DNA of 29,357 bases. Source: a virus. Location of the stretch: IMG/VR virus record IMGVR_UViG_3300030328_002527, positions 1 through 29,357 of that record, one strand, 5' to 3'. The position numbers were made by a program, and so were the translations under genes. Positions 24,710 through 29,206 of this stretch are shown here, piece after piece. Within the stretch, counting starts at the first letter, position 1. Each line of letters begins with the position of its first letter. Below the pieces are notes generated by a model. That model saw nothing but the letters and a program-made list of their open reading frames with translations. It was not told where the DNA came from and searched no databases.

Positions 24710-25378
24710 TTAAAATTCTGCCTTTATCGTTCTAGATTTCTGTCCAAAAAGCCCTTTTGCTTTTCTCTTACGATTCCACGCTTTTAACTTCTGACCTACA
24801 GGATTTGGACTTTGTTTTTGCACTGGATTAGATTCAGAATAAAATGAATCAGCCTCTGGAGACATATCACCTTGCATTCTTCCAACTGTATTTACCATGC
24901 CTTCCATTCTCATGTAATCATTTCTTTTTTCTAAAGGACCTTTCTTTTTAGTATAAGAATCCTCAGCTTCTTTTGGTTTTCCTTCAGCTCCTTCAACTTG
25001 GTCCGCTACATTCTGTTGCTCACTTCTATATGCATCAATTGAAGCAAAACTTTGTTCTGGATTTTCTTTATTCTCTTCTGCGATATCAGGTCTAACATAA
25101 CTTTTCGATCTCTTTTCGTTTAATGTACCATCTCTATTATATCTACGCTTATCCCAAGCCTTGACCTTCATTTCCTCTGCAGTCATTTTCATTTCCTTAG
25201 AAGCTTCAGCGTTTTCGTCTACTTCTGTGTGATATTCGACCTTAACATTACCTTTTCCTTTACCTCTTTTATAGTATTTCTTTTCTCCTGGAACTATTTT
25301 ACCAATTGGAGAATCGGTAACTTTATCTAACATTTCGTCTTTTGTTATTTTAGCCCTTTTTTTAATATTTGATGCCAT
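24710..25378 (-). CDS. Highly charged protein, first gene of leftward block
   Basis: This 222-aa protein is rich in Lys, Glu and Arg and low in hydrophobics, so probably disordered or DNA- or partner-binding. It contains KKYYKRGKGKGNVKVEYHTE, an AEEMKVKAWDKRRYNRDGTL stretch, SYTKKKGPLEKRNDYMRMEG and a basic end (KAWNRKRKAKGLFGQKSRTI). KKxGPLEKR also occurs in the repeat protein at 15612-16268. It is the gene nearest the divergent junction, starting 11 nt after a 14-bp palindrome on the leftward strand. A minor virion component processed or sorted through the shared motif is a possibility. No family is recognised. Confidence 0.65.
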   Translation of the reverse strand: MASNIKKRAKITKDEMLDKVTDSPIGKIVPGEKKYYKRGKGKGNVKVEYHTEVDENAEASKEMKMTAEEMKVKAWDKRRYNRDGTLNEKRSKSYVRPDIAEENKENPEQSFASIDAYRSEQQNVADQVEGAEGKPKEAEDSYTKKKGPLEKRNDYMRMEGMVNTVGRMQGDMSPEADSFYSESNPVQKQSPNPVGQKLKAWNRKRKAKGLFGQKSRTIKAEF

Positions 25379-25388
25379 GTTGTTTATT

Positions 25389-25402
25389 TTAATACGTATT
25401 AA
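25389..25402. promoter_or_regulatory. 14-bp perfect palindrome, candidate operator
   Basis: TTAATACGTATTAA reads the same on both strands and lies 11 nt upstream of the first gene of the leftward late block. Its two-fold symmetry suits a dimeric regulator, or a short leader hairpin. An obvious leftward -10/-35 pair is not clear, so the promoter itself is not called. Confidence 0.4.
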
Positions 25403-25496
25403 TATTTGTAATTTCTTTGTTTTATAGCTATAATATAGTTATTTACAGGTAATTAGTGAAATTTACATAAAGATAAGCGGTTTGATGAGGTGAAAC

Positions 25497-25543
25497 TGTG
25501 ACACTAGCCTGTTATTCTTCTATATTAACAACCTAATGTCACA
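25497..25543. repeat. 47-nt stem-loop repeat, copy 1
   Basis: TGTGACA/TGTCACA form the base, TAG/CTA and TGTTA/TAACA the upper helices, and 11 nt the loop. The helices are separated by a single mismatch and a 2x2 internal loop. CTTTTT follows at 25544, so on the rightward strand it could act as a weak terminator. Copy 2 with identical geometry is at 26122-26168. Confidence 0.65.
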
Positions 25544-25635
25544 CTTTTTGTAAATATTGTTAGAAATACTGAAGTTTTGACCAATAGGCCCTATCTCGCT
25601 GACTATCAGCTAGTTACAAATTGGTTTTTTCTTGC

Positions 25636-25645
25636 GGGGGCCCCC
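25636..25645. repeat. GGGGGCCCCC palindrome in AT-rich DNA
   Basis: Ten consecutive G/C bases, perfectly palindromic, sit inside the AT-rich junction just before a series of T tracts. This could be a protein recognition site or a replication or processing site; sequence alone does not tell. Confidence 0.5.
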
Positions 25646-25651
25646 TTGCCA

Positions 25652-25710
25652 TTTTTGATTTTTTTTAAAAGATTTTGCCTTTTTTTTAAAAATTATAGAT
25701 TTTTTTTAAA
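25652..25710. other. Phased T tracts, predicted intrinsically bent DNA
   Basis: T8 runs start at 25659, 25680 and 25700, each followed by 3-5 A. Spacing is 21 and 20 bp, two helical turns, so bends would add up in one direction. A T5 run precedes at 25652. The tract ends 17 bp before the first promoter-like motif, which suits an upstream promoter element or an origin. Confidence 0.55.
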
Positions 25711-25727
25711 CATTTGACGATGCGTAC

Positions 25728-25759
25728 TACATTGTAAATACGATATCGTTTGGATAATA
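25728..25759 (+). promoter_or_regulatory. Early promoter-like motif, copy 1
   Basis: TACATTGTAAATACGA, 7 nt, TGGATAATA. It shares the architecture TACAnnnTAaatACGA-N7-TGGATAaTA with four other copies. GATAAT resembles an extended -10 (TG upstream). It lies 84 nt before copy 2, with no gene between, so the two may be tandem promoters. Confidence 0.6.
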
Positions 25760-25811
25760 TATATGTAATGCAAAAAGCAACACAAATAAATTAAATTAAT
25801 AAAATAAATAT

Positions 25812-25843
25812 TACATTGTAAATACGACACTCAATGGATATTA
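25812..25843 (+). promoter_or_regulatory. Early promoter-like motif, copy 2
   Basis: TACATTGTAAATACGA, 7 nt, TGGATATTA. The first 16 bases are identical to copy 1. It is 41 nt before the first rightward gene and probably drives it. Confidence 0.6.
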
Positions 25844-25884
25844 TAAATGTAAACTAAATAAATAATAAATAAAAATAAATAACT

Positions 25885-26115
25885 ATGAATAAATTAACAA
25901 CTAAAAGATTTGTAATAAGAAAATCTCTAATCGGCGAAAATGCAGTAATAACATTTACTAACAAGAAAGATATTACTTTCACTTATGACCACGATGAAAT
26001 ATATACTACATTTCAAGAAAAGTTTGAAACTATGAATTGTTTTCAAGAGTATGGAAGTTATACTAACTCAAATACTGTACCAAAATTCTGTAGAGAACTA
26101 AGTGAAATCTCATAA
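25885..26115 (+). CDS. First rightward (early) gene, hypothetical
   Basis: This 76-aa protein begins MNKLTTKRFVIRKSLIGENA. It has a beta-rich middle (VITFTNKKDITFTYDHDEIY) and one Cys each in MNCFQEYG and PKFCRELS. There is no membrane segment or known motif. It follows motif copy 2 and an AAAAATAAATAACTATG start context typical of Bacteroidetes-like translation, without Shine-Dalgarno. A 47-nt stem-loop follows its stop by 6 nt. It is probably an early host-takeover or regulatory protein; no function can be read. Confidence 0.6.
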   Translation: MNKLTTKRFVIRKSLIGENAVITFTNKKDITFTYDHDEIYTTFQEKFETMNCFQEYGSYTNSNTVPKFCRELSEIS

Positions 26116-26121
26116 GTAACA

Positions 26122-26168
26122 TGTGACAGTAGCCTGCTACTATTATATACTAACAAGCTATTGTCATA
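26122..26168. repeat. 47-nt stem-loop repeat, copy 2
   Basis: Same helix lengths, internal loops and 11-nt loop as copy 1 at 25497. Several differences keep or restore pairing: the first mismatch C/A is G/T here, and the closing G-C is G-T. TAGCCTG is conserved. It lies immediately after the first rightward gene and is not followed by a T run. Confidence 0.65.
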
Positions 26169-26169
26169 C

Positions 26170-26226
26170 TACACTTAAATATTAATATATTTAATATCTA
26201 TGTAAGATATTGAGATATCAAGTGTA
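26170..26226. repeat. Inverted repeat / cruciform-like element
   Basis: TACACTT at 26170-26176 pairs with AAGTGTA at 26220-26226. Inside, AATATCT (26193-26199) pairs with AGATATT (26205-26211) over a 5-nt loop. It starts 1 nt after the second 47-nt stem-loop, so the two form one structured intergenic stretch before the lipoprotein-like gene. Confidence 0.5.
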
Positions 26227-26283
26227 ATACTATAACTATAAAAATAACAATTAAATAAATATACACCTTTAATTTAACTTAAA

Positions 26284-26487
26284 ATGAATAAATATACCAA
26301 AAACCAAATCTGGTTTAACCTAGAAAAAATAATAACTTTTACAGTAATAACTGGAATGCTAATACTAACTATCGCTTGCGCTACTTCATGTGCCACTTCA
26401 AAGAGTTATAAAGCTACTTCAAATATTGACTGTAAAGTATTTCAAAAGTCTAAGTATGATGTACAAACAGGTTTATACTCTAAATAG
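26284..26487 (+). CDS. Small membrane or lipoprotein-like protein
   Basis: This 67-aa protein has a basic start (MNKYTKNQIWFNLEKI), a hydrophobic helix around residues 18-33 (ITFTVITGMLILTIAC), then C-containing repeats ACATSCATSK and a polar tail. ILTIAC and CATSC resemble a lipobox but neither is canonical, so either a lipoprotein or a single-pass membrane protein. Early phage membrane proteins often act in superinfection exclusion; that is only a possibility. Its stop is one base before motif copy 3. Confidence 0.6.
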   Translation: MNKYTKNQIWFNLEKIITFTVITGMLILTIACATSCATSKSYKATSNIDCKVFQKSKYDVQTGLYSK

Positions 26488-26488
26488 T

Positions 26489-26520
26489 TACATTGTATTT
26501 ACGATACTAATTGGATAATA
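26489..26520 (+). promoter_or_regulatory. Early promoter-like motif, copy 3
   Basis: TACATTGTATTTACGA, 7 nt, TGGATAATA, starting one base after the stop of the preceding gene. Downstream lie the tRNA-end-like segment (26578-26630) and then a 33-aa gene, so it may drive a short RNA as well as the genes. Confidence 0.6.
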
Positions 26521-26577
26521 TAATAAACAAACGACGTAGTTGATAGTCATAATTTAGCGTCTATAAATAAAACGAAC

Positions 26578-26630
26578 ACTTGACCATGATTTGCTCGGAG
26601 TACAGTGAGGTTCGATTCCTCACCAAGTCA
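26578..26630 (+). other. tRNA 3'-end-like segment
   Basis: GTGAGG, TTCGATT, CCTCAC form a T-arm with the canonical GGTTCGATTCC signature. It is followed by CAAGTCA resembling an acceptor 3' strand with discriminator A. ACTTG at 26578-26582 pairs with CAAGT. Only 22 nt separate ACTTG from the T-arm, too few for D and anticodon arms, so it is not an intact tRNA. It could be a remnant, a structured RNA, or a tRNA-derived attachment-site core. Confidence 0.45.
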
Positions 26631-26645
26631 CTAAAATAAATAAAT

Positions 26646-26747
26646 ATGAAAAAGAAAACTGATTTTACAACTGATGGATTTGAAGTGTTATTATACTTCG
26701 CAATATGCTTCTTCGTAACAATACTATGGGCTTACATCACTAACTAA
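26646..26747 (+). CDS. 33-aa single-TM peptide
   Basis: The frame encodes MKKKTDFTTDGFEVLLYFAI, then CFFVTILWAYITN. It has a basic/polar head and one hydrophobic helix from ~14 to 31, with no signal cleavage site. The start context is AAATAAATAAATATG. It is too short for a database-free family call. A small early membrane protein is the likeliest reading. Confidence 0.5.
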   Translation: MKKKTDFTTDGFEVLLYFAICFFVTILWAYITN

Positions 26748-26774
26748 TTAATAACTAATAAAAAATAAATAACT

Positions 26775-26975
26775 ATGTATAACTATAATTCTCCTTCTAA
26801 TTGGACATGGTCAAAAGCGTTTGACGAAATGGCTAAAACAATAAATCAAGCTGAATTAACTCAGCAAGTAATTAATCACTTAGCAGATTACAAAGGTGAA
26901 TCTCATGGTGAATATGTTAAACTAAGTAAAGAAAAACAAGATAATCTTTACGAAATACTCGGTCAAATACTATGA
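26775..26975 (+). CDS. Small helical early protein
   Basis: This 66-aa protein contains MYNYNSPSNWTWSKAFDEMA, then helical INQAELTQQVINHLADYKGE and KLSKEKQDNLYEILGQIL. The start context AAAAATAAATAACTATG is almost identical to that of the gene at 25885. It overlaps the next gene as ATGA. Function unknown. Confidence 0.58.
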   Translation: MYNYNSPSNWTWSKAFDEMAKTINQAELTQQVINHLADYKGESHGEYVKLSKEKQDNLYEILGQIL

Positions 26976-27178
26976 AAACTAAACTATATCCAAATCAAAC
27001 ACTAACTATACTAGACTTTGGTAGTGGTGAAGTACATCAGTATAACGATGTTGACTATGAAAAGTATCAAATGGAACTCGATGAGTTTGTCGGAGTACAA
27101 CTAGGTTACAACTTAAATGAAGTGGAATATATGTTCCATACTGATAAAACTATTTACAATTTAACTAATGAAATATGA
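26972..27178 (+). CDS. Small acidic early protein
   Basis: This 68-aa, mostly acidic protein contains LTILDFGSGEVHQYNDVDYE, then a helical KYQMELDEFVGVQLGYNLNE. It has no cysteines and no known motif. ATGA overlaps at both ends couple it to its neighbours. The beta-start and helix-end pattern is similar in style to other small phage inhibitors but cannot be assigned. Confidence 0.58.
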   Translation: MKTKLYPNQTLTILDFGSGEVHQYNDVDYEKYQMELDEFVGVQLGYNLNEVEYMFHTDKTIYNLTNEI

Positions 27179-27336
27179 TAGATAACTATGAATTTGAAAT
27201 ATACTATGGTGAGATAGAAGAACCATTATATTTAACTAACGATAAAAACTATATCTGTGAAGAAATGTATGACTTCATGGAAAATGAACTAGGAATAATT
27301 ATGAATGAAGTAATATATAAAGTAGAAGCGATATGA
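27175..27336 (+). CDS. Small acidic early protein (53 aa)
   Basis: ATG at 27175 shares ATGA with the previous stop and opens MIDNYEFEIYYGEIEEPLYL, then NDKNYICEEMYDFMENELGI. It is strongly acidic with many Tyr, and short enough to be missed by length cut-offs. It ends TGA within the ATGA that starts the next gene. Confidence 0.6.
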   Translation: MIDNYEFEIYYGEIEEPLYLTNDKNYICEEMYDFMENELGIIMNEVIYKVEAI

Positions 27337-27458
27337 GTATAAAAGAAATAATGAAAACCGATGAGTTTGCTAATTTAATAGCAGTGTTAATAACAATAAG
27401 TTTATGCTACTCTTGGTGGTTAGTAGTAAATGAAGTAATAGAACAAGCGTTTGGTTAA
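27333..27458 (+). CDS. 41-aa single-TM peptide
   Basis: ATG at 27333 overlaps the previous stop as ATGA. MSIKEIMKTDEFANLIAVLI is followed by TISLCYSWWLVVNEVIEQAF and G, giving one membrane helix at ~12-33 with tryptophans near its end. It is similar in size to the 33-aa peptide at 26646 but not clearly homologous. Its stop precedes motif copy 4 by one base. Confidence 0.58.
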   Translation: MSIKEIMKTDEFANLIAVLITISLCYSWWLVVNEVIEQAFG

Positions 27459-27459
27459 T

Positions 27460-27491
27460 TACAGACTAAACACGAAAGTAAATGGATAATA
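27460..27491 (+). promoter_or_regulatory. Early promoter-like motif, copy 4
   Basis: TACAGACTAAACACGA, 7 nt, TGGATAATA, one base after a stop codon. The next gene starts at 27499, 8 nt past GATAAT, so a transcript starting at normal distance from a -10 would have almost no leader. Confidence 0.6.
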
Positions 27492-27498
27492 ATAACAA

Positions 27499-27771
27499 AT
27501 GAACAATAATAAATACATATCAACTAAATATCTCGACGCCATCATTCTCGATGACGACTACATCAAGTTAGTGATCAATAAAGTACAGAAGTCTCCGTAT
27601 GGATACACTAAACGAGATTTATTATCCTCACCATTTGGTGTAAAAACAAAAGCATTCACTTACGATTTTGTAAGTAATAAGGTAGACGAGGTGTATTCTA
27701 CCTTTCCAAACGAAGAAATACACGAGTTAATAAACAAAGTAAAACAATATAATGATAGCAAAGAAAATTAA
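27499..27771 (+). CDS. Hypothetical early protein after motif copy 4
   Basis: This 90-aa protein begins MNNNKYISTKYLDAIILDDD, then YIKLVINKVQKSPYGYTKRD, FGVKTKAFTYDFVSNKVDEV and a helical IHELINKVKQYNDSKEN. It is probably a small alpha/beta protein. It starts near-leaderless relative to the motif. Its end overlaps the next frame by 20 nt. Confidence 0.58.
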   Translation: MNNNKYISTKYLDAIILDDDYIKLVINKVQKSPYGYTKRDLLSSPFGVKTKAFTYDFVSNKVDEVYSTFPNEEIHELINKVKQYNDSKEN

Positions 27772-27907
27772 AAAGCTACAGAATTTGTATTCTTGGAATC
27801 AATTTTACCAAGACAGAAAGATGAAGGCAGAAATGAAAAAGTGCCAAAGTGATATTCACACGCTTAAACTTGTGATTAACGAATTAAAAACTAAGAAGAA
27901 AAAGTGA
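27752..27907 (+). CDS. Small basic helical protein (51 aa)
   Basis: The frame encodes MIAKKIKKLQNLYSWNQFYQ, then DRKMKAEMKKCQSDIHTLKL and VINELKTKKKK. It is very basic and entirely helical in pattern, possibly RNA- or DNA-binding. It overlaps the upstream gene by 20 nt and the next by GTGA. The A-rich composition is normal for this region, so its reality rests on the coupling. Confidence 0.52.
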   Translation: MIAKKIKKLQNLYSWNQFYQDRKMKAEMKKCQSDIHTLKLVINELKTKKKK

Positions 27908-28188
27908 AAAATACTAACGCAATAGAAAAAGCACTAAACGAAAGAGTAAGTGCAGAGTGCAGAGAAATAGTTAATGACTTTATATCTGACTTAGAAAAAC
28001 TATCAAATAAATACGGTGGAACTATGTTCTATGACTTCAAGAAAAGTAAGAATTCAGATGAGAATTTTCATGTACAAGGAACTCATGGAGTAACAGAAGT
28101 ACTACATAGAATGGTATTAGACAACCATGGTAGTAGCATGTTAAAGTATAAAACAAAAGAATTACTAAATAAACTTGAATTAATATGA
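27904..28188 (+). CDS. Hypothetical early protein, GTG start
   Basis: This 94-aa protein starts at GTG 27904 within a GTGA overlap. MKNTNAIEKALNERVSAECR and EIVNDFISDLEKLSNKYGGT are helical; a turn FHVQGTHGVTEVLHRMVLDN follows, then LKYKTKELLNKLELI. It is the largest gene of the rightward block. No motif is recognised. Confidence 0.58.
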   Translation: MKNTNAIEKALNERVSAECREIVNDFISDLEKLSNKYGGTMFYDFKKSKNSDENFHVQGTHGVTEVLHRMVLDNHGSSMLKYKTKELLNKLELI

Positions 28189-28355
28189 CTAGACAAGAAG
28201 TAATATGGAAAGTATGTGACAGAGTAGTCAATACTATGTATAACGAATTAGATTACTATATGTTTGAAGAATTAGGTTATACTGAAACTGATGACAAGTA
28301 TGTTGAAGATGCTGATAAACTAATAGAAGATATAATAGATGAATTAATAAAATAA
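28185..28355 (+). CDS. Small acidic helical protein (56 aa)
   Basis: ATG 28185 overlaps the preceding TGA as ATGA. MTRQEVIWKVCDRVVNTMYN, then ELDYYMFEELGYTETDDKYV and DKLIEDIIDELIK give an acidic two-helix pattern similar in composition to the 54-aa protein at 28539. It ends 2 nt before the next start. Confidence 0.58.
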   Translation: MTRQEVIWKVCDRVVNTMYNELDYYMFEELGYTETDDKYVEDADKLIEDIIDELIK

Positions 28356-28357
28356 TT

Positions 28358-28546
28358 ATGGGAAATATGAGTTACTGCAGGTTTGAGAATACTGCAAGAG
28401 ATTTAAGAGATTGTGTAGAAGCACTACAGAATAATGAAACTGAAGATCTATCCACTTATGAAAAAAGAGGATTACAAGAATTACTAGAATATGCTCACGA
28501 TATAACATATATGGAAGATCTTATAAATGATATACTAAATGAGTAA
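28358..28546 (+). CDS. Conserved small phage protein (MSYCRFENT family)
   Basis: This 62-aa protein begins MGNMSYCRFENTARDLRDCV and ends EYAHDITYMEDLINDILNE. MSYCRFxNTxxDLxDC is a start I recognise from small early proteins in many unrelated phages, with no known function. The real start may be the second Met at 28367. The Cys pair C7 and C19 is kept. It overlaps the next gene by 8 nt. Confidence 0.68.
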   Translation: MGNMSYCRFENTARDLRDCVEALQNNETEDLSTYEKRGLQELLEYAHDITYMEDLINDILNE

Positions 28547-28703
28547 ATATGTAGAAAGAATAATGGACGAAGTACATGATAACTTTCACAACCACTTTGA
28601 CGGTGATGTAGAAGAAATAACATGGTACTTAGAAGAACTAATAACTAAATTACAAGACGAACTAGATTACTATCAAACTTTTAATGGTGAAGAAAATGAA
28701 TGA
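28539..28703 (+). CDS. Small acidic protein (54 aa)
   Basis: ATG 28539 opens MSKYVERIMDEVHDNFHNHF, then DGDVEEITWYLEELITKLQD and ELDYYQTFNGEENE. It is acidic and helical, with a His-rich turn. It overlaps both neighbours (8 nt upstream; 8 or 20 nt downstream depending on the start used). No family recognised. Confidence 0.57.
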   Translation: MSKYVERIMDEVHDNFHNHFDGDVEEITWYLEELITKLQDELDYYQTFNGEENE

Positions 28704-28869
28704 AATACAAGCAATAGAGGCTATAACAAAAGATATCTTAGCCGGATACTATGGTACTACGCAAAAAGCAGGTACAGAAACTCAAAAATGGCAATATGCT
28801 TACAACCAAGCAAGGAAAATATTTGAAGGTGAGTTACTAATTGATCCTAATCACAGTTATATTATATGA
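28696..28869 (+). CDS. Small hypothetical protein (57 aa)
   Basis: The protein begins MNEIQAIEAITKDILAGYYG, then TTQKAGTETQKWQYAYNQAR and KIFEGELLIDPNHSYII. A start at 28684 adds four residues; ATG 28696 is preferred because its overlap with the upstream stop is only 8 nt. The tail QKWQYAYNQARKIFEGE is helical. Function unknown. It ends TGA within the ATGA that starts the next gene. Confidence 0.57.
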   Translation: MNEIQAIEAITKDILAGYYGTTQKAGTETQKWQYAYNQARKIFEGELLIDPNHSYII

Positions 28870-29024
28870 GTGATTTTAGAACAGTACAAGAGTATATGCA
28901 ACATCAAGAAGAAACTGTATTACCAAAACTAAGATGGTTACAAGTTAAAACTTTACATGAACAATACCCAAATGATCAAGAATTTGGTGGAAAAGTAAGA
29001 GAACTTGTTAACAATACAAAATAA
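28866..29024 (+). CDS. Small hypothetical protein (52 aa)
   Basis: ATG 28866 overlaps the preceding stop as ATGA. MSDFRTVQEYMQHQEETVLP, then KLRWLQVKTLHEQYPNDQEF and GGKVRELVNNTK. It is helical and mixed in charge. Its stop is one base before motif copy 5. Confidence 0.57.
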   Translation: MSDFRTVQEYMQHQEETVLPKLRWLQVKTLHEQYPNDQEFGGKVRELVNNTK

Positions 29025-29025
29025 T

Positions 29026-29057
29026 TACAAACTAAATACGAACACTTATGGATAATA
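29026..29057 (+). promoter_or_regulatory. Early promoter-like motif, copy 5
   Basis: TACAAACTAAATACGA, 7 nt, TGGATAATA, one base after a stop. ATG 29063 follows GATAAT by 6 nt, again near-leaderless. The upstream half belongs with copy 4 (ACTAAA) rather than copies 1-3 (TTGTAAAT/TTGTATTT). Confidence 0.6.
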
Positions 29058-29062
29058 AAAAT

Positions 29063-29206
29063 ATGACAACGATAAAATTTTACCCCAGCGACCGCACTAA
29101 GATAAAAATAGGCGACAAAATATACAAAGGATATACTATAGATAGTATCCCAGAAGAGTGTAACTCATGGTTTAACTACAGAGGTTTAACTTTTGTAGTC
29201 AACTAA
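29063..29206 (+). CDS. Small hypothetical protein (47 aa)
   Basis: The protein is MTTIKFYPSDRTKIKIGDKI, then YKGYTIDSIPEECNSWFNYR and GLTFVVN, a beta-rich 47-residue chain. An in-frame ATG at 29048 would add MDNKN, but it lies inside the conserved motif. If that motif is a promoter, the later start must be used. It directly precedes the GC-rich structured segment. Confidence 0.52.
   Translation: MTTIKFYPSDRTKIKIGDKIYKGYTIDSIPEECNSWFNYRGLTFVVN

Larger units (their letters stand above)
25379..25884. other. Non-coding divergent junction between late and early blocks
   Basis: About 500 nt without a supportable gene separates leftward from rightward transcription. From left to right it holds: a 14-bp palindrome beside the first leftward gene; AT-rich sequence with ATAGCTAT; a 47-nt stem-loop (25497-25543) followed by CTTTTT; an ACCAAT/ATTGGT inverted repeat with a GCTGA/TCAGC hairpin inside (~25578-25625); GGGGGCCCCC; three T8 tracts; and two copies of the promoter-like motif. 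Such a junction is where a bidirectional promoter region and possibly a replication origin would sit. An origin is not shown by sequence alone. Confidence 0.7.

Noticed and set aside
25497-25552. Strong intrinsic terminator at the first 47-nt stem-loop
   Set aside because: The stem is AT-rich with internal loops, the T-run is short (T5) and no rightward gene lies upstream; the second copy has no T-run.
25379-25884. CRISPR array or integrase attachment module
   Set aside because: Repeats here are only two-copy stem-loops and promoter-like motifs without uniform spacers, and no cas or integrase gene is present in the window.
26533-26630. Complete tRNA gene
   Set aside because: GACGTAG at 26533 pairs only 5 of 7 with the acceptor 3' strand, and no D-arm or anticodon arm can be fitted, so only the 3'-end-like fragment is reported.
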